The notes beneath the pieces are model-generated. The model was given only the letters and a program-made list of their open reading frames with translations, made no database searches and had not been told where the DNA came from. Of a stretch of 19,791 nucleotides of DNA, positions 1 through 8,082 are shown one piece after another. The position numbers and the translations under genes were made by a program. Numbering within the stretch: position 1 is the first letter of the stretch; every line of letters starts with the position of its first letter. This DNA comes from CAYRVX01 sp964642165 (GTDB lineage Bacteria; Planctomycetota; Phycisphaerae; SM23-33): contig CAZXOC010000124.1 in the NCBI GenBank assembly GCA_964642165.1, forward strand, positions 1 through 19,791. Reading direction: 5' to 3'.

Positions 1-29
1 GGGGCTTACGCCCCCGGCCAAACCCTCTG

Positions 30-44
30 CGCCCCCTCGGGGCG
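30..44. terminator. Small GC-rich stem-loop near the left edge
   Basis: CGCCCC at 30-35 pairs perfectly with GGGGCG at 39-44 around a 3-base CTC loop. Another perfect 5-bp stem (1-14) lies just before it. Two hairpins close together at the edge could end an upstream transcript. There is no T-run, so this is weak evidence for intrinsic termination. Confidence 0.25.
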
Positions 45-261
45 AAGAGAAGAGTGTTGCGCCGAGCGGCCCCGTTGTGAACCTCACCAGTGGGCAGTTC
101 TGACCCGCCCCGTGAGAACCAAACGCAAGCGTGCTTCTCTTCTGGTACGACCATATGAAATCGCACCTGCCGGCCTTCGGGGCAGGCGCGGCGCGATCCG
201 GCCTTTCTTTGGCAGTCAAACCCTTCAATGAAAGGCGGTTATATTCGGCGCGCGCCGCGAG

Positions 262-277
262 AACGAAGATTGTCGTT
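262..277. promoter_or_regulatory. Operator-like dyad 1 upstream of the blaI-type gene
   Basis: AACGA (262-266) and TCGTT (273-277) form an inverted repeat with a 6-base centre. The half-site is identical to that of the second dyad at 283-298, and the two centres are 21 bp apart, two turns of B-DNA. BlaI/MecI repressors bind such dyads as dimers upstream of their own operons. That this repressor binds here is inference. Confidence 0.5.
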
Positions 278-281
278 GTAA

Positions 282-299
282 AAACGAAACTTTTCGTTT
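282..299. promoter_or_regulatory. Operator-like dyad 2 upstream of the blaI-type gene
   Basis: This is a perfect 8-bp inverted repeat, AAACGAAA (282-289) and TTTCGTTT (292-299), around the two bases CT. It contains the same AACGA-N6-TCGTT core as dyad 1. It ends 47 bases before the chosen repressor start, where an autoregulatory operator is expected. It is AT-rich in an otherwise very GC-rich window, which makes chance less likely. Confidence 0.55.
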
Positions 300-346
300 A
301 CTCGTGCGTCTATGCCGAAGGAACCCACGGCATGGAAGGACGCCCA

Positions 347-760
347 ATGCCCAAGTCACGGACAGGGACCAGACCCGCCCGGCCGACGGATGCCGAACTG
401 GAAATCCTGCGCGTGCTCTGGCGACTGGGGCCCAGCACGGTGAGACAGGTCCACGAGGTCATCACATCCGGCCGGAAGCAGACCACCTTCAACACGACGC
501 TGAAGCTGCTTCACATCATGTACGGCAAGGGACTGGTGACGCGAGAGGACGCTCGCCGCCCCCACGTCTATCAGCCCGCCATACCCGAGGCCCAGATGCA
601 GCAGCGGCTGGTCTCCGACCTGCTGGAGCGGGCGTTCGGCGGCGCGGCCCGCAAGCTCGTGGCGGCCCTGACCGCAACGGACATCAGCGACGAGGAATTG
701 GCCGACATCCGGCGGTTCCTGAACGAGCACGCGGAGAGAAGCGATGAACACGCTGAGTGA
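347..760 (+). CDS. BlaI/MecI/CopY-family winged-helix transcriptional repressor
   Basis: A 137-residue protein, close to the usual 120-130 residues of BlaI/MecI repressors. These bind operator dyads as dimers and are inactivated when the partner membrane peptidase is triggered. After a short basic N-terminus comes the typical start of the fold (PTDAELEILRVLW), the recognition-helix region with TTFNTTLKLLHIMYGKGLV, then the dimerisation part ending in DEELADIRRFLNE. I chose ATG 347 because GGAAGGA (334-340) sits 6 bases upstream; ATG 332, with GAAGGAA at 317-323, is an almost equal alternative adding five residues. The gene overlaps the M56 peptidase gene by 17 bases, the classic blaI-blaR1 arrangement. 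The two dyads just upstream suggest autorepression. The regulon is unknown: no beta-lactamase gene is in the window, so a beta-lactam role should not be assumed. Confidence 0.93.
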   Translation: MPKSRTGTRPARPTDAELEILRVLWRLGPSTVRQVHEVITSGRKQTTFNTTLKLLHIMYGKGLVTREDARRPHVYQPAIPEAQMQQRLVSDLLERAFGGAARKLVAALTATDISDEELADIRRFLNEHAERSDEHAE

Positions 761-3700
761 GCTGTTCTCCAACGCGGCGGCCCAGCGGATCGGCTGGGCC
801 CTGATTCATTTCGTTTGGCAGGGCGCGGCCGTGGCGCTGGTGCTGGGGATGCTGCTGGCGCTGCTGCGACACCGTTCCGCCCAGGCGCGGTGGGTCGTGT
901 CGTGTGCGGCGCTGGCCCTGATGGCCGCGCTGCCGGTGGCGACGGCCCTGACGGTCTCCGCCGAGGCGCCGGGGCGGTCCGAATCGCCGCCGGCGGCGGG
1001 CACGGCAGAACGGACGGCCCCGCCGGGCGCGGCGGCGGAGCCCCCGACGGGAACGGTATCGCCCGCCCCGGCAGGTCTCGCGCACAACGCGGAGCCCCTC
1101 GAGGCGGCTCCGCTGCCAGGGCAGCCCGCTGCGACGGAACAAGGAGAGCAGACTGCCGCCGTCTCCTGGCCGCGGCAGCTTCAAGGCGCAATCCGACCGG
1201 CGCTGCCTTGGGCTACCGCCGTCTGGCTGGCGGGCGTGCTGGCGATGTCCGTCTGGCACATGGGCGGCTGGCTCCGCGTGCGGCGCATGGGGCGCCTCGG
1301 CGCACGTGCGGCCGGGGCGGCGGCGCAGGAGACGTTTGATCGAGTGTTCCGGCGGCTGCGAATCGCCCGGCCGGTGCGACTGCTGGAATCCCTGCGGGTG
1401 GCCGTCCCGGTGGTCGTCGGCTGGCTGCGGCCGGTGGTCCTCCTGCCGGTCGGCGCGGTGACCGGCCTGACGCCGCGGCAGGTGGAGGCGATCCTCGCCC
1501 ACGAGCTGGCGCACGTCCGCCGGTGGGACTGCCTGGTGCAGGCGCTGCAGGCGGTTCTGGAGACGCTGCTGTTCTACCACCCGGCCGTCTGGTGGGTCTC
1601 GCGGCAGATCCGCCGGGAGAGCGAGCACTGCTGCGACGACCTGGCCGTCGGCGTCTGCGGCGACCGCAGCGGCTACGCGCACGCCCTGGGCCGGGTCGCC
1701 GAGCTCGGCGCCGCCGGCCGGCGAGGGGGCGCGGGGCAGCCGGCGTTCGCCGCGGCCGCCACCGGCGGCAAGGTCCTGCCTCGCATCCGCCGCATCCTGG
1801 GCCTCGAGTCGGACCGGTATCGATACGGTCGGCCGTATGTCGCCGCGGTCGTCACCCTCGGCATTCTGCTGGTCGTTGGCGTGTTCTGTGCCTGCTTCTC
1901 GGGCGACAGCTACGCGTCTGCGGGGCCTGCCCGTCCGCCGGCGCCCCGGCAGGGGATGCCGCCCGTGAGCGGCCGTGTGCTGACCAGACCCGGCGGAACG
2001 GGCGTGGCGGACGCCACCGTGGAGCTGTGGTCCAACTGGTGGCGAGGGAGCCGCCTTGCCCGCACCGACGGCGAGGGCCGATTCGGCTTCTCCGACGTCG
2101 CTCCGGGCGTGTACATGCTCCGGACGGTGGATCGTCCGGCCGGCGTGGAGAGCGAGGGCGCGACGATCTACGTCGTCGAGGATCCGCGGCGTGCGGCAGG
2201 CGAGCGTACCCGGTTGGCCCGCGTCAGCCTGCCGGGTGGCTGTTCCCGCCTCATCGACGCGGGGACCGACGGGAACAAGCCTCTCGGCGACCTGATCGAA
2301 GCGACCGTAGTCAACCTGGCGGGCGGCGCACCGGGGCCCGTCGAGCTGTACGAGGAGCGGCCCCAGAGCATCTCGGGAACGGTGACCGACGCCCGCACGG
2401 GCGAGCCCGTCCCGGGCGCCATCCTGCGGTTCGGGGGCACGAACCGGCGGCTCGTGGAGGTGCGCACGGACGCGAAGGGACGGTACCGGGTGTACGTGCT
2501 GCCGGTCAAGGTCAGCGTCAGTTGCGGGGGGACGCCGGAGCGTTACTACCACGCGGAGCAGCACCACAACGGCGTCCGCGTCGCCGCGGGGCGGCACGTG
2601 TCGGGTAGGGACTTCCGGGTCCGAAGCGCGGCGAGCTTCGAGGGACACGTGTCGTTCGTCAACGGCTCCGATGCCCCCGAGGGGGTCGACGTGTGGGTGT
2701 TCCTCTCGTGGCGGGACAGCCGGGATCCGCCCCCCGTCGTCGGCGGGCAGATCCTCATGCACGACACGATCCAGCGGCGGAAGACGGACGCAGACGGGAA
2801 GTTCACCGCGTACGTGCGAAGCCCGTCCGAGGCCTTCCCCCACCAGAAGGTCACCATCACCGCCTTCGCTCGGACGCCGGACGGACTGGACGGCGGCATG
2901 GCTCGCTGGGCGACGACCAACCCGTTCGACCCGAAGGTCAAGCCCGTCGAGATCACGCTCGACAGGAGCGCCAGCGCGACGTTCGACATTGTCGGCCCGG
3001 ACGGCCGCGGCGTGACGAACATCGGCAAGATCCGTGCCTTCAAACCGTCCCCGCCGCCCGCGGAGGTCCGGCACCTGGGCCGGGGGCGCTACCGCATCGA
3101 CGGGCTGATCCCGGGCCTGGGCTACCGCTGGTACGTCGAGGCGCCGGGCTACCGGCACCGCTATCCCGGGGACGCGAAGCCGATCGTGCTCGAGCGGGGA
3201 CAGCACCTCCAGGCCCCGCCGATCCGGCTGGAATGGTGGAACAGGCGGCTCGTGCCGGGGCTGATAGCACAGGCCGCCAGGGGCGACCAGGGGAGCATCT
3301 GGGACCTGGGGAGGCTCGGCCCGGAAGCCGCCGGCGCCGTGGCGACGCTGGCCGAGGTCCTCGGAGAATCGACGGATAAGGAGGCACGTCGTCTGGCGGC
3401 CCAGGCGCTGGGCAAGATCGGCCGGAAGTCGAGGTCGGCCGTGCCGGCATTGATCGGCGCGCTGCAGAAGGACGCGCCCAAGATCGCGCGGGCCGCCGCG
3501 GAGGCCCTGGCCCGCATAGGGGATGCCCGGGGCCTGGCCCCCATGAGGGCCGCCATGGCGGCGGGGAGGATCGACGAGCCCACCGGGCTCGTGGCGTGCT
3601 GGCGGATCGCGCGGGCGGCACGGACCGCCCCGGCGGCGGGCCGCGAGACGCCCACGGCGGCGACGCTGGGCAAGTGGCTGGCGGGCAAGGAGGTCGTCGA

Positions 3701-4991
3701 GGTGTGCTTTGCGGGCCCGCACATGGAGCCTCTGAAGCTGCGGGACTCCCTGACGATCAAGCCGGCCGCCAACGACTGGGACTTCCGCCTGACGCCGGGC
3801 GAGGGCGGCGGGGTGAACCGCTCGTTCGTCGAGGTCTGCATGAGGGTCTCGCCGGAGAACACCCGGAGGCTGCTGGCCCTTCAGAAGGAGCTGGCGCCGC
3901 GCGGCTACCGCCTGGACCCGGAGCATAGCCGCGCCTGGTCGTTTGACGGTGACCCGAACGCCCGCGCGACGGCGCGCGCAATGGCGCCGAAGGTGCTGGC
4001 CGCTGCCGCCGACGCCATCCGGGCCGCCCTGCCCAAGGCGCAGACCAGCCCCGAAAGGCCTCGCCGGGCGATGTACCTGGCCGGGATCCGGTACGAGGTC
4101 CCCGGCACGAACATCCGCGGGACGGTCCGGATCAACGAGATCACCCCGACGAAGCGATGGCAACTGGCTGCCGCGCCCGAGCAGACCGTCCACCTGCCCC
4201 GCCTGGGGCTGATGGTGATGGCCTACTACCGTCCGGGGCGGGACACGACGGGGGACGTCTCGCCCGAGCGTGCGGCGATCCGCAAGGCCGTCCAGGCCGC
4301 CGTCGCGCCGCTGCGGAAGCTCGAGGACGACGCGGCGCGACTCCGCGCCAAGCCGCGCCCGCCTTCGGGCCGCCTCAGCGTGCACGTGTTCCGCATCCCG
4401 GCTCCCCCCGGCGGGATCGACAAGCTCCGAAAGGCCGTGGGCGGGTCGCACGAAGGCCTCGCGGCGTTCGCTCGATCCCTCAAGCCCTTCGGGAGGCCCG
4501 AGGTGGTCGGCTCGGTGCGAGCGGAGGTGCCGCTGGATCGGCCCAGCCGCCATGTGGTCGATGCGCACGTGAACATCGTCGACCAGAGAGGCGGCATGGC
4601 GGTCATGCTCGTGGTCCGGGGGCGGCTGGCGGTCACGCTCAAGGCCGTGAAGTTCGACCCGGCCACGTCGGCCGCGGGACGAATGAGCATCGAGACGCAA
4701 CTGACCGACCTGACGACGGCGTCGAGGGCCCGTCCCGTGGCGGTGGCCCCCGAGAGGGTCTCGCCATTCCAGTGCAAACACGACGGGGAAGTCCGGTTGG
4801 GCACGCCGTTCGTGATGATCTCCAAGCCCCGGCCGGACAAGTCCGCGTACGTGGTCTGGGCCCGCCTGAAGACGGACGTCGCTCCCGCCGCGGGGGGGGC
4901 GACAGCCGCGGTGCTTCCCGCCCTGCATGCGCTCAAACAGGACGTGGCGGCGCTCAGCAGGGACTACCCGCAACTGGCCGGGGCGAAGGCC
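744..4991 (+). CDS. BlaR1-type M56 membrane metallopeptidase with large sensor tail (5' part, cut by gap)
   Basis: This is the signal-receiving partner of the preceding repressor, with 1416 codons before the N run. Membrane segments lie near residues 17-41, 49-71, 155-174 and 364-386, with a Pro/Ala-rich linker at about 72-140. The zinc motif HELAH is at 253-257, followed by a Glu-containing RRESEHCCDDL segment (290-300) that should supply the third ligand. After the last membrane segment come carboxypeptidase-regulatory-like beta domains (about 408-462, 543-595, 632-709, 745-803), HEAT-like helical repeats (about 853-927), and a long unrecognised region (about 980-1416). No penicillin-binding sensor motif is visible, so the ligand is unlikely to be a beta-lactam. 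The start is ATG 744, with GGAGAG 6 bases upstream, overlapping the repressor gene by 17 bases. The frame is open to the last base before the gap, so the gene is broken by the assembly, not by a stop. Confidence 0.9.
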
Positions 4992-5091
4992 NNNNNNNNN
5001 NNNNNNNNNNNNNNNNNNNNNNNNNNNNNNNNNNNNNNNNNNNNNNNNNNNNNNNNNNNNNNNNNNNNNNNNNNNNNNNNNNNNNNNNNNN
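4992..5091. other. Assembly gap of 100 N
   Basis: Exactly 100 N, the conventional size for a gap of unknown length. The coding frame before it ends on a codon boundary at 4991, and the clearly coding frame after it begins on a codon boundary at 5092. If one gene spans the gap, the true missing length must be a multiple of three, which 100 is not. Nearby repeated domains may have caused the break. Confidence 0.98.
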
Positions 5092-6573
5092 CCCGGGGCG
5101 CTGGTGGGCAAGCTCCAGGACGCACTCACAAGGGCCCTCGTGAAGATCGGGCGACTGAACCGCCAGGCCCTCGACGCCCGGCTGCCCCGCGCGATCCGGA
5201 CCGAACGGGAGCGGCGACTGGCCGCCGCCGATGCGGCGATCCGCAAGGGCCTCCAGCGCCTGGCCGAGCGGCACCCGCTGCTGAAGAAGGGCCGGCCGTG
5301 GGATCGCCTGAGCACGCCCTCCGGGCCCGGGCGCATCGGCATTCACCTGCGCCGCCAGCGGGGCGGCAAGGGCGGCACGGACGCCCGGGACTTCCCCCCC
5401 TCGGAGGCGTACAGCGTCCTGGTCGTGATCAAGCCCCCGCCTGACGAGATCGAGCAGTTGGTCCTCGTGCCGATGTACCGCAACCTGGGGCTCGTGGGAC
5501 AGGTGGGCGTTCGTGCCGCGGATCCGCAGTTGGACTTGGCGCTCAAGAAGCTCGTGTCGGAGGCCCTCGCGCCGCTGTCCGAACTGGAGCGGCGCGCATC
5601 GGCCGCACCCAAAGCGCCCGCCACGCCCGCTACGCCGCCGGCGGGGGGCGCCAGGGCCAACCCCCGCATCCGTTGGGACGGCAATACCGTCACGTTGGCG
5701 CACGACGCCACCGACGCGGACCTGGCCGCCTTGAGGGATGTCAGAGGGATCGTCGAATTGAGGATGGGCGGTGGGCCCAATGGGACGGCCGGACCGTTCG
5801 TCACCAACGCCGGCCTGGCCAACCTGGACGGATGGGCCGACCTGGAAGTCCTCTACCTGCCCGGCTCGCCGGCGCATGATCGTCGCCGGTACCCCAACGT
5901 CACGCACTTCACCGATGCGGCGTTGACCCATCTCCGCGGCCTGGCGAAGCTGCGGAAGCTCGTCCTGGTGGATCAGGAGATCACGGATGAGGGGCTGGCG
6001 AACCTCTCCCGCCTGACGGAGCTGCGCGAGCTGTGGCTGGACTTCATCCCGCTCAGCGATCGGGGCCTGAAGCACTTGAGCGGCCTGCGGAAGCTCCAGG
6101 TGCTCCGGCTCTACGGCGCGACCGTCACCGACAAGGGCCTGCGGCACCTGGCGGGCATGGCGGACATGCGGGACCTCCAGCTCGGGCGAGCCGGGGTCGG
6201 CGACAAGGGACTTGCCGCCGTCATCCGCACGATGCGCAGGCTGGAGACCTTGGACCTCCAGGGCAATCCCGTCTCCGACGACGGGCTGTCCGCCCTGGCG
6301 AACCTGACGAACCTGCGATGGTTGGCCCTGTCCCACACGCCGATCACCGACAGGGGCCTGAAGCACGTCGCCGGGCTGCACAAGCTGGAGTACCTGTTCC
6401 TGGATGGCACGGGCGTCACGGACGCCGGCCTGGCGGAGCTTGCGAGGCTGAAGCAGTTGAAGCGGCTGAAGGTCGAGAAGACCTCCGTGACGGCGGGGGG
6501 CATTCGGAAGCTGAAGGTCTCCCTGCCCGCCCTGGACGCCGTCAGGAGTCCCCGCCCGCCCCGCAGCCCGTAG
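5092..6573 (+). CDS. Leucine-rich-repeat tail, probable 3' end of the M56 sensor gene
   Basis: An open frame of 493 residues with no start of its own, running from the gap edge to TAG at 6571-6573. Residues 1 to about 185 are helical and beta segments resembling the region just before the gap. For example, LKKLVSEALAPLSELERRA here matches IRKAVQAAVAPLRKLEDDAA there. A Pro/Ala-rich linker (about 173-187) follows. From about residue 200 to 480 there are roughly nine leucine-rich repeats of about 24 residues, with the recurring pattern L..L..L.L....ITD.GL, of the type common in planctomycete secreted and sensor proteins. I infer that this is the C-terminus of the same polypeptide, giving an extracytoplasmic binding surface. 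The alternative is a separate LRR gene whose start is lost in the gap. Confidence 0.82.
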   Translation, partial: PGALVGKLQDALTRALVKIGRLNRQALDARLPRAIRTERERRLAAADAAIRKGLQRLAERHPLLKKGRPWDRLSTPSGPGRIGIHLRRQRGGKGGTDARDFPPSEAYSVLVVIKPPPDEIEQLVLVPMYRNLGLVGQVGVRAADPQLDLALKKLVSEALAPLSELERRASAAPKAPATPATPPAGGARANPRIRWDGNTVTLAHDATDADLAALRDVRGIVELRMGGGPNGTAGPFVTNAGLANLDGWADLEVLYLPGSPAHDRRRYPNVTHFTDAALTHLRGLAKLRKLVLVDQEITDEGLANLSRLTELRELWLDFIPLSDRGLKHLSGLRKLQVLRLYGATVTDKGLRHLAGMADMRDLQLGRAGVGDKGLAAVIRTMRRLETLDLQGNPVSDDGLSALANLTNLRWLALSHTPITDRGLKHVAGLHKLEYLFLDGTGVTDAGLAELARLKQLKRLKVEKTSVTAGGIRKLKVSLPALDAVRSPRPPRSP

Positions 6574-6618
6574 CCGACGCCAGCGGCCCGGTCCCTCCGC
6601 CGGGGTGGGCGCAAGAGA

Positions 6619-6658
6619 AGGTGGACGACACGCGACTCGGAGTCGCTGCCGTCCACCT
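6619..6658. terminator. Long two-part stem-loop after the LRR gene
   Basis: AGGTGGACG (6619-6627) pairs perfectly with CGTCCACCT (6650-6658). Inside it GCGACT (6632-6637) pairs with AGTCGC (6641-6646) around CGG. It lies 46 bases after the stop codon at 6573. It is strong enough to end transcription from either direction, though no T-run follows directly. Confidence 0.5.
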
Positions 6659-6664
6659 GTCGTT

Positions 6665-6704
6665 ACCTTGCGGCGGCAACCGCAATTGCCCAGCACCGCA
6701 AGGT
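6665..6704 (+). terminator. Nested stem-loop followed by CCCCCTTT
   Basis: ACCTTGCGG (6665-6673) pairs perfectly with CCGCAAGGT (6696-6704). A nested stem pairs GGCAA (6675-6679) with TTGCC (6686-6690). The sequence CCCCCTTTG follows on the + strand, so it may work as a terminator for the M56/LRR gene. It is also flanked by direct copies of TGTCGTT (6658-6664 and 6712-6718), which is odd for a simple terminator. Confidence 0.45.
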
Positions 6705-6917
6705 CCCCCTTTGTCGTTCGTCGCTCCGTTGCGACTGCTCCCCGCGGAGGACCGTCCAGAGCGGCGGGAACCGGCTCCCCGAGCCGTCCGCCACGTCCGC
6801 GTCGGGGCCGCGGACGCCTTGGAGGTCCTCTGCCATCCGCCGAATCGCGTCCCGGCCGGCTTTGCTCGACTCAGGCAGATCGTCAAGGCCGATGCCTGTA
6901 TCGACGAATTCGGCGGC

Positions 6918-6933
6918 GCGGTTTAGTAACCGC
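6918..6933. terminator. Stem-loop over the stop codon of the TIGR02757 gene
   Basis: GCGGTT (6918-6923) and AACCGC (6928-6933) form a 6-bp stem with a 4-base loop. The TAA stop of the - strand gene (6925-6923) lies at the loop-stem junction. It may protect the 3' end of the long - strand transcript or help terminate it. Confidence 0.35.
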
Positions 6934-7753
6934 CGCGGGGAATCGCGCGCGGGGGGCGGGCGGACGCGGCCAGGCGAACGAGGAACTCGCACGGCCGGGC
7001 TTCCGGGTGGATGCCCAGTCGCGTCAGGCAGAAGTCATAGCGTGCGGGGTCGTCGGGGCGGACGCGGCCAAAGGCGCGGGTGACCTCCAGGGCGGTGGGC
7101 AGGTCGGCGGTGCGGCGGCGGGTCAGTCGCAGCGCGCGGGCGATCTTGAGCATGTGGGTGTCCAGCGGCACGACGAGCAGGCGGGCGGGCACGCCGCGCC
7201 ACGGCCCCGGGTCCACCCTGTCGCGGCGGACCATCCAGCGCAGCATCAGGTGGAGGCGTTTGCACGCGCTGCCGCGCGCGGGGTCGGGCAGCAGGCTGGT
7301 GCGGCGGTCGCAGCCGCCCAGCTCGCCCACGAAGGCCCGCAGGGCCGGGACGATCGTCTCGTCGCGGCGCCCGCGTCCGGCGCGAAGGCACGCGGCGAGC
7401 GAGCCGTGCCGCCGGATCGCCCGGCGGGCCGCGACCAGCATCGCCGTCAGCTCCTCGTCGGTGGTGAAGCGGTGGCGGAAGCCCGCGAAGGTCGCGGCGA
7501 GGCGCCGCGGCGGCGCGTCGCGGAGGAACCGCGCCGGGCTCGTGCCCATCGGCTCCAGCACCCGCCGGACGCTGCGGAGGATCTGCCGGACGCGGCCGTA
7601 GGCCAGGCCGCTGGCCACCAGGGCGGCGATCTCCTGGTCGGCGGGGTCGTCGTACGCCCGGACGCACTCCAGCGGGTCGGGATGCACGAACCGCCGCCGG
7701 TTGAACCGGCGGTACTGGTATTCCAGAACGCTGCGGTACTGCCTGGCGGGCAT
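6923..7753 (-). CDS. TIGR02757 family protein (function unknown)
   Basis: A 276-residue cytoplasmic protein, within the usual size of the TIGR02757 family, whose biochemical role is not established. It has the expected N-terminal segment (HPDPLECVRAYDDPADQEIA, about 24-43), then LAYGRV (50-55), the conserved GSACKRLHLMLRWMVRRD (161-178), and PLDTHMLKIARAL (196-208) near the C-terminal helical region. The conserved Lys-Arg and Asp-Thr-His recall helix-hairpin-helix DNA-repair folds, but that link is inference. The frame is open further upstream towards the rubredoxin gene; I chose ATG 7753 because family similarity begins there. It is the last gene of the - strand series, 80 bases after rubredoxin, so it may be co-transcribed with the redox genes. 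Confidence 0.88.
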   Translation of the reverse strand: MPARQYRSVLEYQYRRFNRRRFVHPDPLECVRAYDDPADQEIAALVASGLAYGRVRQILRSVRRVLEPMGTSPARFLRDAPPRRLAATFAGFRHRFTTDEELTAMLVAARRAIRRHGSLAACLRAGRGRRDETIVPALRAFVGELGGCDRRTSLLPDPARGSACKRLHLMLRWMVRRDRVDPGPWRGVPARLLVVPLDTHMLKIARALRLTRRRTADLPTALEVTRAFGRVRPDDPARYDFCLTRLGIHPEARPCEFLVRLAASARPPRAIPRGGY

Positions 7754-7833
7754 GCGGGTGGCCTGGGACCCGGCGCACCGTCGCGGAGCAGCGGTCTCGC
7801 GCGGACGCCCGGCGCTGCGCCACGGCGGAGGCG

Positions 7834-7995
7834 TCAGTCCGCCGGCTCGAACTGGTCCTGCTCGGCGCCGCAGTCGGGGCAGACCCAGTCGTCGGGCAGG
7901 TCCTCGAAGGCCGTGCCCGGCGCCACGCCGTTGTCGGGGTCGCCCTTCGCCGGGTCGTAGACGTAATCGCACGCGGTGCACTGGAATTTCTGCAT
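7834..7995 (-). CDS. Rubredoxin
   Basis: A 53-residue protein with the complete rubredoxin pattern: C6-T-A-C9 followed by YVYDP, and C39-P-D-C42-G. The four cysteines hold one iron. Rubredoxins carry single electrons in the cytoplasm, typically to superoxide reductase, rubrerythrin or flavodiiron proteins, all three of which are represented upstream on the same strand. The start ATG 7995 is supported by CAGGAG about 7 bases upstream. It lies 67 bases after the unknown gene that follows nqrF, with a stem-loop and a possible own promoter between. The likely reductase is not obvious; NqrF, with its FAD/NAD module, is one candidate by position only. Confidence 0.97.
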   Translation of the reverse strand: MQKFQCTACDYVYDPAKGDPDNGVAPGTAFEDLPDDWVCPDCGAEQDQFEPAD

Positions 7996-8019
7996 GGCTG
8001 GCTCCTGTTGCTCGTCCGG

Positions 8020-8048
8020 GCCGGCGCGGGCCCGGGCACCCGCGCGGC
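8020..8048 (-). terminator. Intercistronic stem-loop between the unknown gene and rubredoxin
   Basis: GCGCGGG (8024-8030) pairs perfectly with CCCGCGC (8039-8045) around an 8-base loop, and GCC/GGC extends the stem past a bulged G. It starts 15 bases after the stop codon at 8063. There is no T-run, so it could be an attenuator or an mRNA processing or stabilising element instead. Confidence 0.4.
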
Positions 8049-8053
8049 AGGGG

Positions 8054-8082
8054 ATTATGGCGTCATCCGCCGCTGCGTTCCA
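8054..8082 (-). promoter_or_regulatory. Possible sigma70-type promoter for rubredoxin
   Basis: On the - strand, CATAAT (8059-8054) matches five of six -10 bases. TGGAAC (8082-8077), 17 bases upstream, is a poor -35 (3 of 6). Transcription would start near 8047, about 50 bases before the rubredoxin ATG. It overlaps the 3' end of the preceding gene. Confidence 0.3.

Larger units (their letters stand above)
1..346. other. Gene-free leader upstream of the BlaI-family gene
   Basis: No convincing coding sequence lies here. A reading frame open from about position 131 joins the BlaI frame, but its first 67-72 codons do not resemble the family and cross the operator-like dyads, so I treat them as non-coding. 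The stretch holds a short stem-loop at 1-14 (GGGGC/GCCCC around TTAC), a second at 30-44 (CGCCCC/GGGGCG around CTC), a third at 166-186 (CCTGCC/GGCAGG), and the two operator-like dyads at 262-298. The first two hairpins may end a transcript entering from the left; no T-tract follows them. A TATATT at 240-245 could be a -10 element, but I see no matching -35 at normal spacing. Confidence 0.6.
6574..6922. other. Convergent intergenic region rich in stem-loops
   Basis: No supported gene lies between the 3' ends of the + strand LRR frame and the - strand TIGR02757 gene. Short open frames exist on both strands but look like GC-rich noise. Three consecutive inverted repeats occupy 6619-6735 and are listed separately; a fourth spans the opposing stop codon. 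The remaining part (about 6740-6915) shows nothing I can name. Confidence 0.6.

Noticed and set aside
131..346. An N-terminal extension of the BlaI-type gene
   Set aside because: It is unlike the family, would double the usual N-terminus, and runs through the operator dyads. Two good internal starts exist at 332 and 347.
347..4991. Beta-lactam resistance signalling by the BlaI/M56 pair
   Set aside because: No penicillin-binding sensor motifs in the tail and no beta-lactamase gene in the window. Only the repressor/protease mechanism is supported.
684..5342. A very long open frame on the - strand opposite the M56 gene
   Set aside because: Its translation is Arg/Pro/Gly-rich with no domain, and it mirrors a + strand frame with clear M56, beta-domain and HEAT-like features. 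It is an antisense shadow caused by high GC.
6663..6992. A small - strand frame with protein-like stretches such as AAEFVDTGIGLDDLPESS
   Set aside because: It overlaps the 3' end of the TIGR02757 gene and the stem-loop region, and I see no recognisable domain. It might be a decayed gene fragment, but I cannot support it.
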